Source of the DNA: Cladorhizidae sp. MBARI D1340-BT2
Taxonomy: Eukaryota; Porifera; Demospongiae; Poecilosclerida; Cladorhizidae
Reading direction: 5' to 3'
NCBI GenBank assembly: GCA_028752905.1
Contig: JAQNBH010000010.1
Span: 11,092,993 to 11,156,992 of the forward strand
Length of the DNA: 64,000 nucleotides
Shown piece by piece: positions 45,753 through 58,504 of the stretch. Each line of letters begins with the position of its first letter. Position 1 is the first letter of the stretch. Under the pieces are notes generated by a model. That model saw only the letters and a program-made list of their open reading frames with translations, was not told the origin of the DNA and did not search any database. Position numbers and translations under genes: made by a program.

Positions 45753-47141
45753 ATGGTAAATTGCAAACAAATGATGAAATATTCACTTGTAGCAGCTCTC
45801 TGTCTCACAGCCCTACTTGTGATGAGTAACAACGGATTCATCCACCAAAGAAGAACAACCATGTCTATTTCAAATCTTGCTTCCGAAGACAGCGTTCAAT
45901 ACATGCGAAGGATACACAGAACAATACGACCAAAGAGAGCTTCCCAATTTGGTTACATCTTGGCGAATAGTTATTTTGACCAGATGACCGATGCTTCCAA
46001 GAACATTCTCTCATTGCAATGCTGGGCTAGAGCTATTAGCAAAGCCCTCAAGGTTGTAGAACCATTTGTGCACAGAGAATCTGGCTTTGGGGTCTCCCTG
46101 AGTAGATCTAACCTTTCTAGCCAAATGGCTGAGAAGGCAGTAGAAGGCAGCAATATGCTGAGATTACGAGATGTCTTGAGCTTGGAGAGTTGGGAAGAGC
46201 AATTGAGGGGGCAAAGCTACTCTTCTTTTGAGATCTGGAAGCTATTTCTGAACTCTGCCCCCAGGAATCTCATTATCATCGGCAAGGCATGCAGAGCACC
46301 TGAAAGGAACAGCTGTAATGATCAATTCATCACACTTGTTTCACACTTTGCCAAAGAGCATCGTTTTGATATAGTCCGATCCGTCCACTTGAAGAACAAA
46401 CTCCATTCCTTTGACGAGTTTCGAAACATAATATATGGAAATCATAAACCAGAAGAGTCTGTGGTGCTGTTCAACAGCTGGGGAGGCATTGTACCAGAAA
46501 TAAGGAAGGGTCGCATTGCTATATCAGACAATAAGCCTTGCATCCGCAATTCATTTCCCAACTTTTTATTGAAGAGCAGTCCAAAAATCGTTGAAGACAG
46601 CAGGCGATATTTGGATCGGTACATGCCAAACAGTGATTCTGACTACATCAGTGTGATGCTAAGAACAGAGCATTTTGGCATCAACCACAACTTCAGAGAA
46701 ATCAAGTCCCAAGAGGAGAAGGTTTTACTGTATTCAAGTTGTGTGAAGGGAATTATAAATCAAGTTCGCACCATGCAAGAATTATACAAAACCAAAGGCG
46801 TATTTTTGACTGTAGACTGTCGAAAATATGGATCAAGGGAGATAAAAAATAGTTCAGATCAAGATTTGCTCGACACCGTGGTAGAGATGTTATTTCGTGA
46901 ACTCAAGAGCTATGGAATGAAATTATCCTTGGAAGAATGGGACGATTCTTTAGATGAAGTTTCTTCTTTTCGTGTTCCTGGATATGTGGCCCTGCTGCAA
47001 AAGAATTTGGCAGCATCTGGTAAATGTTTAGTGACTGCAGGAGGTGGCACCTTTCAGAAGTCTGCACAAACATTGTACAAGTCGATCCACAACAGCAACA
47101 ATATTACATCCCAATGCTATAAAGTTATACAAGAATGTTAG
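45753..47141 (+). CDS. Putative type II membrane glycosyltransferase-like protein
   Basis: One uninterrupted frame of 462 codons, without introns, from ATG at 45753 (context AAGATGG) to TAG. The frame is open upstream to a TTG at 45705, but the ATG gives the better start. Residues near 10-26 (YSLVAALCLTALLVMS) form one hydrophobic segment after a short basic tail, as in Golgi type II enzymes. The lumenal part has LQCWA, NLIIIGKACRAP, YISVMLRTEHFGINHN, GVFLTVDCRKYGSRE and GKCLVTAGGGTFQKSA, many cysteines and several N-glycosylation sites (NLS, NSS, NIT). The VMLRTE, VDCRKYGS and GGGTFQ segments recall fucosyltransferase-like (GDP-fucose-binding) enzymes, and I believe related uncharacterised proteins occur in sponges and cnidarians; this is from memory. 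It could be another glycosyltransferase-fold family. It has no intact neighbours. Confidence 0.75.
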   Translation: MVNCKQMMKYSLVAALCLTALLVMSNNGFIHQRRTTMSISNLASEDSVQYMRRIHRTIRPKRASQFGYILANSYFDQMTDASKNILSLQCWARAISKALKVVEPFVHRESGFGVSLSRSNLSSQMAEKAVEGSNMLRLRDVLSLESWEEQLRGQSYSSFEIWKLFLNSAPRNLIIIGKACRAPERNSCNDQFITLVSHFAKEHRFDIVRSVHLKNKLHSFDEFRNIIYGNHKPEESVVLFNSWGGIVPEIRKGRIAISDNKPCIRNSFPNFLLKSSPKIVEDSRRYLDRYMPNSDSDYISVMLRTEHFGINHNFREIKSQEEKVLLYSSCVKGIINQVRTMQELYKTKGVFLTVDCRKYGSREIKNSSDQDLLDTVVEMLFRELKSYGMKLSLEEWDDSLDEVSSFRVPGYVALLQKNLAASGKCLVTAGGGTFQKSAQTLYKSIHNSNNITSQCYKVIQEC

Positions 47142-47326
47142 CCAGTAGAATTAAAAACATAAGACAATGTATCACCAATTTCATTTTGAATATAGTAATT
47201 TTTATACTGAACATTAACACAGGACTGAATTGATGAGATACATTTCATTTTTTAATTTTATTCAAACTGCAAGCATTATGTGATATTGACAGTAGATGTG
47301 TACAGATTTGCTGATGTAGTCACGTA

Positions 47327-48208
47327 AGGGGGTCGGTCCACTACCCTAAAAAAATTTTTTTTTGTTTTTTTTTGTTTCCCCCCCAAAATATGATGACAGT
47401 ACATGCAAGATGCTGCCTTCCAAATTAGAGATGATTTGGATGCTCCATTCTGGACTTATACTAACTTGTGTACTCCCGATTTGCGAAGAAGATGCTTCAC
47501 GTAATAGTGAGTTTCAATGGCCATGGAGACCGACAAGGGAAGCAAACCAGTGATTCTGGTCATCCCCCTAGGAAGCGGCCTATATAGGACAGACCAAACT
47601 TCCCCTCCCTATTCTTGATTTTTCTAGTATGTATAATTATGTATACCACTTTTGGTATTTTTTTAACGGTATGGTCAGTTCAACCATTGAAATACTATAC
47701 TAGTCCTTAAAATGCCTGTCCCGAAAAAGTTTTTTTTTGGCCAAGGACGGTTCTCCCTGCTTCATATTTGGAGTAATCAGACAAAATTATATAGATTCTG
47801 TTTCCTCTCTACAAGATGACATTCTCTGTTTTTAATTTTAAGCAAGTATAATGTCAACAGGTACAAAAAAACAATGAAAATGCTACCAAGAAATTGCAAT
47901 AGTTTTTAAAGTGCATGATCACACTATTTAAAAAAAACTCAATGTTATATTGTGTTGCATACTTTGTAATTTCCCCTGTGTTAAGTTGTGAAATCCCAAA
48001 GTAAACTAGTCTCTCCAAATATAACCGTCCTCGTGAAATCTTAAATGTTCACTAAGTCCGGATCAGTTGTAGCTAGGTAGTTGACACAGCACCAGAAGGT
48101 AGGTCTGTTTATAGGTACACATCATACAAGATTTCAAATAAAAATTCTGAAGCTGAGAGAAGTTGTGGGTTGTTTTTTTGTTTTGTTTTTTGGGGTAGTG
48201 GATCCCCT
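47327..48208. mobile_element. 882-bp MITE with TA flanks
   Basis: The left end AGGGGGTCGGTCCACTACCC (47327 on) and the reverse complement of the right end, AGGGGATCCACTACCCCAAAA, form terminal inverted repeats of about 24 bp that differ by a small indel. TA flanks both sides (47325-47326 and 48209-48210), as in Tc1/mariner-type insertion. No transposase is inside. It sits about 190 bp after the stop of the glycosyltransferase-like gene. Confidence 0.7.
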
Positions 48209-48210
48209 TA

Positions 48211-48609
48211 AATGATTTATGAACTGCATATGTGGCTAACCATATGTGTCATAACCTAATTTATATTGGCATACAAAGTAAACGCTCCATGGCGAGCTGA
48301 GCAGAAAATCTGTCTTGCCATGCATTAAGGTTGTGTATCTGCAATTTAGCTGGCAAGGGTGTGGTTGGAGAAGGTCTCAGTCATGTGACAAAAATAGGTT
48401 CCTATGGTTGGACTAAACTTTATTTTACAAACACTGACAGAATCTTGTAGTTACAACTTGGATTCTGCACCTTTAACTTTATGTAACTCAAAAGCTAGAT
48501 ATCGGTCTGTGCTCTCTACTCTAAAATTTAAAGGGTTGCTCTGGCCACATTGTCAGTATTAAGAAACTCCACCCATACATGTATGTCTTTAAAGCTGTGT
48601 GAGGGCATC
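48211..48609. other. No recognisable gene
   Basis: Only short frames and no familiar motif. Confidence 0.4.
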
Positions 48610-49115
48610 TCACTAGGTGGATGATCTTCGCTCAACAGTTGGACTTCCACACGGAAAACAGACCAGGGAAGAACAATAGCAATGCATATGCCATGTCTAG
48701 AAGACTTTCTATTGATGAAGTAGTCACAGTTATCCAAGAATTGAGTACAGATATGAATGTACTGAGGGAAAACCAACTTGTAGATGGGCAATTTGCGCCA
48801 GTTGTTATGGAAGGAAAGTGTCCACATACAGATTCAGCTCTCGGACTAAGCCACCAAGAAGGACTTTGATGCTGTAAATTTTGAGGGTCATCAAGCCGAT
48901 TCATCACAACTGGTAATCTCCATCAATACAAAGGAGGTAGTTCTCCAACCACCCAATGATTAGGCAGGACACGTAGAGAACTATTTAATGGACCGTTTTA
49001 TTGGCTCAGGTATTAGTCAGGTATTGAAAACTGGGTACGTTACTATCAGAAGTGCCAGAAATGCAATCCTCCTCCACATGGCCCACTAGACACACCAACA
49101 ACCATTTTTAGAAGC
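48610..49115 (+). pseudogene. Gypsy RNase H tail and integrase N-terminus, relic
   Basis: The frame from 48610 reads FAQQLDFHTENRPGKNNSNA, YAMSRRLSIDEVVTVIQELS and MNVLRENQLVDGQFAPVV, matching the link between RNase H and integrase in Gypsy elements (RPGKxNxNADAMSRR). Later, across stops, come PFYWLRY, IENWVRYYQKCQKCNPPPHG, the second half of the integrase zinc-binding region. The rest of the element is missing, and it is unlike the Gypsy of module A. Confidence 0.7.
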
Positions 49116-49794
49116 TATCTTGGATATTATGGATCCATATGCAGAATAGTCAATGCCAAAAAAAGAAAAGGAAAGAGTAGGCATTAGATACACAAGAGCA
49201 TCAAATTCTAGCAGAGCCTCAAAGAAACGTCTGGATTGCAAGCAGCAAACTCGCAGGTCTGAGTAAGATCCATGACTTCCACTCACCATTATTTCCCAAC
49301 TGTCACTCAAATAAACTTGAAGCACATATCAGCTTGTGGCAAAAGTTATGAGCTCTCCAGCCCTCATATTTGATATCGCAAAGGTTCGTGGATTCCTAAG
49401 AATCACATGTGATAATAGGTTCCTATGGGACATCAAAGTATTATAGGCATGGCCAAACATATTCATCCTGTGGAAGTGAGCTTCATCGAATTAGCTTTGA
49501 TGGACTGGTATAATTATACTCTCCCACGACCACAAACCCACCAATTGTATGGTACTTGGAATTGGAAGCAATTACATCCTTCTGTGGCTACTAGGAATTA
49601 ATTATGCCTGTTTTGAGGAATACTTATTATAATAGCCCTAGCCCTAGCCCTAGCCCTAGCCCTAGCCCTAGCCCTAGCCTAACAGTTCTGCTTATCCTCC
49701 CATCAACTCCTTCCTTTAGTCTCTAAGTGTTGTTTAGAGTACCAAGAGAGAGTCATTTTAAATGCCACCATATTTGCCAATATTATAGGTTGCA
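49116..49794. repeat. Fragment of a module B unit
   Basis: GAGCTCTCCAGCCCT near 49350 and the TCACTCAAATAAACTTG stretch resemble 12960-13090 and 41400-41510; 49690-49790 resembles 9310-9410. No gene is visible. Confidence 0.55.
49633..49680. repeat. Telomere-like hexamer array (AGCCCT)n
   Basis: About seven copies of AGCCCT in a row. Read on the other strand this is AGGGCT/CTAGGG, one base from the metazoan telomere repeat TTAGGG. It lies inside a module B fragment. Confidence 0.85.
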
Positions 49795-50600
49795 ACAGAA
49801 AGGAAGATGGAAGGCTAACTGCAACTGTTTACAGGAAACCCACACACACCAACCTGCACCTTGATTATAGGTCAAATCATGCTATCCATGTCAGAAGAGG
49901 AGTAATGAAAAGCTATGATGGACAGGAGAGTAGTGACTGAGAAGGAGGACCTTTGGAAGGAAGAACATCATTCGAATAGGGTCCTTATAGAGAATGGTTA
50001 TCCGCAAGCCTTCATCAACCTTTCATGTGCAGATACATCTAAATGCAGAAAGAGAGATAAGTACACCGATACAGGTCTAAAAAAGAAGGACCCTATGGTA
50101 AATAGTGATTCCTTATGCAGCAAGGATGAGCGAAGACATCAGGAGGGTCTGCAGGAAGTTCAACATCAAATTTATTTTTAGATCAGGAAGAACTCTGAGT
50201 ACACAACTGAGCAGAGTGAAGGATGAATTACCAGCTAATATTCACTCATATGTTGTGTACCACATCCCTTGTAGATCTGGGAAATACTACATAGAAGATA
50301 CTATCATAAGACTGGAGACCAGAATGAAAGAATATCAAGATGTCTGTAGAAAGTGTGCTAAAGAGAAGTCTGCAATTGCTGAGCACACATGGGATAATGG
50401 ACATCCTATTTTGTGGGAGGAAGCCACCATCTTGGACCTGGCCAGAAGAGAGAATGAACTGCTAGTGAAGGAGGAATTGTACATCAGCCTAGCACCAAAC
50501 TGTGAGTAGTTCAATCGAGACTGTTGAATGAATTTACCTGGCTGCTGGGGAGCCACTCTCAAGGTACTTAACTTGAACACAACCACCATAATTAATCTTA
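49795..50600 (+). pseudogene. Penelope-like element C-terminus with GIY-YIG domain, unit 2
   Basis: It starts at ACAGAAAGGAAGATGG and reads RKEDGRLTATVYRKPTHTNL and HLDYRSNHAIHVRRGVM, then after frame changes ARMSEDIRRVCRKFNIKFIF, SYVVYHIPCRSGKYYIEDTI, CRKCAKEKSAIAEHTWDNGH and MNLPGCWGATLK. In the GIY-YIG core the usual YIGET is YIEDT, so the nuclease is probably dead. The frame 50105-50509 is the best kept part. The start coincides with that of unit 1, but the DNA before it is different. A TTA tract follows at once. Confidence 0.8.
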
Positions 50601-50621
50601 ATTTTTTTATTTACCGTTATA

Positions 50622-52790
<2,169 letters not shown>

Positions 52791-52995
52791 CCACATTGGT
52801 CACATGCTGGACGCATGTGCTTAGTTGTGCTTTAGTAGCACGAGTACATGGGGAATACATAGCTACAGGTATAGCAGGCTAACATTAGTCTTAGCATCTC
52901 ATTATTCCTGATGAAAGCTAGAGCATCTGGTTGAAATGCCGAGAGAATACAATTTAAAGTTGTTTATTGAGAAGGTTATTATAAGAGTATAAATG
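52791..52995 (+). mobile_element. Penelope-like terminal repeat, unit 2
   Basis: After the TTA tract it reads GGTCACATGCTGGACGCATG, GCTACAGGTATAGCAGGCTA, AGTCTTAGCATCTCATTATT and CCTGATGAAAGC, then TTTATTGAGAAGGTTAT. Order and spacing match 17690-17480 on the minus strand. Confidence 0.65.
52908..52940 (+). ncRNA. Hammerhead-like core, mutated
   Basis: CTGATGA (52908-52914), a stem GCTAGA/TCTGGT with G-T pairs, then GAAATGCC. The GTC cleavage triplet of unit 1 is GCC here, so self-cleavage is unlikely. Compensating or wobble changes in the stem support an RNA structure in the ancestor. Confidence 0.4.
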
Positions 52996-53029
52996 ACTTT
53001 CTTGATCTTCAAGTTCGACTCCTCTGACA

Positions 53030-53720
53030 TAACTGACCTTGTCCCACACGTCCTTTTACAAGAGGAAAACTGAGTCTCCTGTGTCAACTAGCAGGGTGGT
53101 AGCATGCGTGATGACTTTGCCACAAGCAGTATAGCAAGAAATGCTAACTTTAGGTATATGGGCCCATCATCATTATACTTCTACGGAAGGTTCTTCATGT
53201 AGAAGGAGTCCCGGTTTCCTGCTGCTGGTCCAGTTGTGAAGAGCAACAATTTCGCCCACTTCTACCACATTTCCAACAGGTTCATCAGCAGTCCACTGCC
53301 TAGAACTTCTTGGTTCCTTGTCATGGTAATTTACTCTCATGGAAGTGTTTGTTACCATCCATGGCATACCCTCTCTCAACCTACTTGCTTATGAGTCTGA
53401 ATAACTCATCTCTAGTTTATCAATCAATTTCTCGACTTCAGTAGCAAGATAATTTCTTTCAGAACCATGGATACTCGCCATGCCAATGGGTTGTGGTACT
53501 TCCAGGGGCTTCCTCTCAACACTTACAACCATCATCTCAGGAGTCAGTTATGAATTGAGCTCCAGAATGGCCGCAACTGCTTTGTCCAGTGTCTGTGGGA
53601 ATTTCTGCTTAACACCAAATGCGACATGGCTGTTGTCAAGATATGCAAAGTAAGTGTTTGGAGCTAGTGTTTCCTTAGCATTCTCTCCCAAGTCTGGTAG
53701 GCCTTGTGTGCTAACAATCC
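53030..53720 (-). pseudogene. Gypsy gag end and protease, relic
   Basis: On the minus strand: GLPDLGENAKETLAPNTYFA, NSHVAFGVKQKFPQTLDKAV, AAILELNS, a stop, ERKPLEVPQ, then a degraded zinc knuckle (TCWKCGRSGRNCC) in another frame. Near the left end, CGKVITHATTLLVDTGDSVF gives the aspartic protease motif LLVDTG. The RT onwards is missing on the left, where the Penelope unit ends. It is a different Gypsy lineage from module A. Confidence 0.65.
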
Positions 53721-55030
53721 AAGGTTATCAAGGTATGTTGAGTACCTTTATAGGCACTTTTTCTTTGAAAATACAATCAGGAACACTAAAAAAAACTATG
53801 CCGGAGTCAACTCTGCAGTTGTAACTCCCCAACAGGTGGTTATCAAAATGCCCAAATTTGGTCTACAGCCTCCCAAAGCTCTCAAGTGTGATATCCGTGG
53901 CCACAATTGATAGCAACTGCATTTTTAATGAGTGGCAGGCCACCACATTTGCAAGACAAGCAAAAAGCCAAGGATCACCTTCTCATCACCATATCTTGGC
54001 CATAGAGTACTTGTAGTAAACAAAATCTGATTCATGAGCAATAAAACAGCTCTCAAATTACTCACCACTTTTTTGGGGAGTGAACTCTAGTCAAGTGTCT
54101 TATACACATTTGAGGCCCACATGTTCAATTTCGAGGTGAATCAGGAGTACTGGTACCCCTGCTCACCGACCACTTGCACAAGGTGTATGCATCCTTTGGT
54201 CAAGTGCAGTTCAGTTTGTAATTAAACGAAGTATGCTTAATTCTACCGGTGAGTTTGCATGCAAAGAGAAAAAAGAGTTGAAGACAACTATCACACAGAA
54301 CCATCAATCCAAGTGTTTAAGAAGAGTGGGACTTCATGATGATCTATCTTTAAAGGCTCTACTCAGCAAAGCAAGATCACAAGAAGTGTGTGAAGAGTAA
54401 GCAAAAGGCAGACAATGCATATAACATCAGAAGCAGTACATTTTCTTCAGTGCAAGATAAGACTCAAGAAATGGCAGCCACCACGGACAAATGCAGGTCA
54501 GACATGTCATAAGTGGGTTTTTTGTGTCCCCATAGAAATGGACTGTATCCAAAAAATAGCCAAAGTTGCAATGAATAAGGTAAAAATAACCACTTGCTAA
54601 ACTATGTCACCCAAAGTAGGACAGATGATAAGGTCAAGATGGACTACGTGAATTGAAATCCAGAGTTAAGCACAGGCCAGAATCACATGTTCATCAAGTA
54701 CTATCAGAGCCAAATGCACAGAGTGATAGCAGTAATGAATATCTATACACTCTAGTTGACAACACTAGCAATATGGCACCAAAATGAAGTGTGAAAATCA
54801 ATGAAATTACAATCACTATGATAAATTAATATGGGAGCATCCATTGACATCATAGACGATAGCCATAGTATAAAGTATACCATATGCACACATGATTTAC
54901 AACCCTAAACAAAGTGAATGTTTGAATATTGTGCAGACTCACAACTTGCAGTAAATTGTAATGTGGTCAACTCCAGGTGGGTTCAATGATCATTCACATG
55001 GTGTGGTTGCTGTTTCACTATCTTGAGCCT
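53721..55030. other. No recognisable gene
   Basis: Short frames only. It separates two minus-strand Gypsy relics; no LTR matching 62265-62570 was seen here. Confidence 0.4.
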
Positions 55031-56050
55031 CAGAAATGTCTCAATGTCGTAGTCGCTTGACATGCACAATTCTGAATCAGTTGCTATCCTGAATTTCAAC
55101 ATTTAGCGAGCTCTTGATCAATTTCACCAACCAACCTCCCTCCCATCGAGGTTCCAACTTTCCAGCAGTGGGTACAGAGAGCCAAACAGTGCCACCTACT
55201 GCAAATTGAGGAGTTGCGTGTTGGTCATATGTGCACTTTTGCAAGTGCGCAGCAGAAACAAGGTTTGCTTTCACAAAATCTCTGAGTTCTGCTAATTTTG
55301 CCTGCAGGTTCTCAGGGTTTATCTGAGCATCAAATGCAGCTGACTTGGTGAGAGATACCTTAGTGGTTCCTTCCATACATCAAGAGAAACAGAGTGGAGA
55401 GAGTAGACGAGTGGATGGATGTGCGATAGGCATGTAGAACGAGTGGTAGATGTTTTCCCCAGTGGTCTTGTTGGTCTACATAGCTCCACAAAAATCGCTC
55501 AATCATTCCATCTCCTTGAAGATGATATGCTGTAGTTCTGGACTTCTTTACCCCAAATGCTTCCAATGCATGTGCAAGGACTGTGCTTTCAAAATTATGT
55601 CCTTGATCTGAGTGCGAGATTGCAGGCTGACCAAATGTAGAGATCAACTTTATCAATTCCCTTATGATACTGTTTGCTGTCTGATCTGGCATGGTGTTGA
55701 TTCTCCACACTTTGTAAAATAGTCTTGAATCACTAGTAGATTACGATTGTTATTGCAGGAGATGGGAACTTCTAACACATCAACAGCTAGCATTTCCCAA
55801 GGCTTGCCAATGGGAACATTTGTCAATGGTGCTCATTGGGGCATTGTGAGCTTTGACTGTTGGCACTTTACACACTCTCTACAGTACTGTTGTACACCCC
55901 CTGCCATACTCACCCAGTAAGCCTCCTGCTGTAGTTGCTGAAGAGTTCTCTCTGCACCTTGATGTCCTGCAGCTGAAATGTCATGATTACGCATGAGAGC
56001 TTGTTTGTGCAGAAGGACAGGCACAGTTACAGCATTGCACATAGGGTTGG
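55030..56050 (-). pseudogene. Gypsy integrase remnant (minus-strand element)
   Basis: On the minus strand: the zinc-binding domain HDISAAGHQGAERTLQQLQQ with CRECVKCQQSKLTMPQ (56042-55833); the core with MLAVDVLEVPISCNNNRNLL, then AISHSDQGHNFESTVLAHAL (usual SDQGxxFES) and DGMIERFLWSY (55710-55360); and the C-terminal part CTYDQHATPQFAVGGTVWLS and PRWEGGWLVKLI (55376-55077). The D,D,E residues are still visible, but the frame is broken in at least two places. Confidence 0.8.
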
Positions 56051-56289
56051 GTAAATAGCATCAGTAGAGTACACCATCGATAACTCTAAGCTGTCCTACA
56101 GGTTCATATACCTGCGCCAAGGATAACGGGCCCATTCTCAGCCACGAGGAGGACTTGACACTGCTTGTAGCTTGTATAACTTTTGAAATGATATTATCAG
56201 CTTGTTGCACAGTTCAGTGGTGGAAAATGAGGAAGAGCTAGGAGAGCACAATGAAGACTTTCCAATCGTGAGAGTGCATCTGTATTAGT

Positions 56290-57580
56290 GTTGAGTGTGA
56301 GACTTTTCGATACACAACTTGAAAATTATACTCTCTAAGAGCTTGTGCCCAATGACAGAGCATACCCTCCATCTTTTGGGCTGAAAGCTACTGCAATGGG
56401 GCATGTTACATAAAGCATTTGAAATGTCTTCCAAGAAGATAATGACGAAATTACTTCACTGTGTATAAGATTGCCAAACATTCTCTCTGGATTACGCTGT
56501 ACTGCCGCTTTGACTGTGTTAATTAACAACTGGCATACGCGATGCCATGTCCATCCTGTTCTAACACTGCTCCAATACCAGCAGCACTTGCATCTGTTTG
56601 CAGATTTAATTCTGGGGAGAACTGATCAAAATAGGGATATGCCAAGATAGGAGCACTGATGAGATGTTCCTTCAGGGTATTGGAGAATATCTTTCATGGT
56701 CCCAAGAGAATGGCATGCCCTTCTTTGTCAAAGCATTTAGCGGTGCTATAATTTTGAAAACTTGGGTATATATCTCCTATAATAGGATGCGAGCTCAATT
56801 AAGTGGTGGGCTGCTTTGATGTCCATTGGTTCTGGAATTTGTAATACTGCTTGGATCTTCTGCGGATCTGGGGACATGCCTATTCCTGTAAAAGTGTGGC
56901 CTAGATATCCAACTGTAAGGAGTCTGATGTGGCATTTCTTCCCTCGTAGTGTAAGGCCATCAGCCAGCAGACATTCAAAGACATCTCATAGGTGAGCACA
57001 ATATGCTTTTTCATGCAGCGAGTGCACCAAAATATCATCTAAGTAGATCATCACAATGGGAAGACCTGGTAACACTTTATCTATGAGATGTTGATAGGAG
57101 CTGGGTGCTCCAGAATATCCAAAACGCATTCATTTAAACTGGAACAGACCCATTCTGGACCCTGGGCATAATGCTATTTTCTCTTGGTCGTTTGTAGTCC
57201 ACTCTGTAAGTCCAATGTTGAGAATAGGGTTGAGCCTGACAACTGGTCCTGAACTTCATCAGGTAAGAGTAGAGGGTAAGCATATTTTGTGGTATTGATA
57301 TTAAGTTCCCTATAATCAATACACCCGATTTCTTTGGAACAAATACCGCTGGTGCCATCCAAAGGCTAGAACATTCTTCAATTATGCCCTGCTCTAGCAT
57401 AGTGTGAAGTAAGTTTTCAATTTCCCCTCGATAATGTGCTGGTATGCAACATGGCGGGAGTTTGATATGATTGCCCTTTGTAGAGTGCAAGGGAGCCTCT
57501 GTTACACCTGGTGTTGTTTGGAATATGGCTTGGAATTCCTGTACAATATCTGCAAGAATAGACCTCGGACACTCAGGCAA
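56290..57580 (-). pseudogene. Gypsy RT and RNase H remnant (minus-strand element)
   Basis: The RT starts with EFQAIFQTTPGVTEAPLHST, IIEECSSLWMAPAVFVPKKS and IDYRELNINTTKYAYPLLLP, then LSGSTLFSTLDLQSG. The catalytic YLDDILVHS is intact at about 57022-57045. RNase H follows with LNLQTDASAAGIGAVLEQDG and YASC near 56600-56520. Frame changes occur about every 100 codons. Confidence 0.8.
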
Positions 57581-57769
57581 TTTAAATCTTGTTTGGTTTG
57601 TAATAGATCAAGCCAGCACATTCCCTCCACTACATCTGTCCCCAGCAGTTCGATTTCTGCAATAACACCTGCTTTACCCAGAAGCTTCATATATCAGCAA
57701 AACAGGGCCCACCTTCTATTTATTGTTGATGCTGCAGTGGTATTATGGATCATTGCACAGATTGTTTCG

Positions 57770-58225
57770 TAAAATCAAGAACCACATCATGTTTGCATAG
57801 GAAATCTACTCCTAGAATTAAAGGTGATACTAAAGTATCCACTACAACAACATTATGTTGACTTGTAGCCCACCAATGTGTATAGGAACACAGATGTATG
57901 GGCAGCTATTGTCCTGATGCCATCATCAGGCGTAGTTGTGTTGGGCCATCGATGTGGATAACTCCCTTTGCATGCGTGAGAACCTCCTTCTGCATCAGAA
58001 ATACAGATGATTTAGACTCCAACGTCATCTCTACTTCAATCGCACCTAACCTCCCCATTGTATCAGCTCTCTTGGATTTAACCGCTTCTACAGTCACGAC
58101 ACTCAAGTCGTGAGGGCTCATTGGGGATACTGATGCCTGTTGCCCCTGACAGACATCCGTCGTTTCCCTGGTAGCAGTTTCTGGCCAGATGTCCGGCTTA
58201 TTCCACACATAAAACACTGTCGAGT
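57770..58225 (-). pseudogene. Gypsy second zinc knuckle and protease remnant
   Basis: On the minus strand CFMCG begins a knuckle that loses frame at once. GRLGAIEVEMTLESKSSVFL then gives the protease flap start, where the catalytic D(S/T)G is ESK, a loss of the active aspartate. HAKGVIHIDGPTQLRLMMAS continues the domain. The hAT insertion ends at 58234, directly before this part. Confidence 0.7.
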
Positions 58226-58504
58226 GTCTGGCCCAGGGGCGGATTTAGACACTTGAATTGACAAACTTCCAAGTTAATCATTTTATGTCCAACTCCCATA
58301 TCAGTGTGCTAACAGTGTGATTTCTTTGTTCGTTCATTTATTGGTAATTATGTTAATTCATTTGCTGTACATTGTTATATAGTAAAATTAACTGCCTTCA
58401 CTGCAAATCTACTCAGACTGTCTTTAACTACCACTATTTGAAACACATAATTACTCATCATAATTTTAAATGAAAGTCCTGATTAACATAATGAATGGTA
58501 CACA

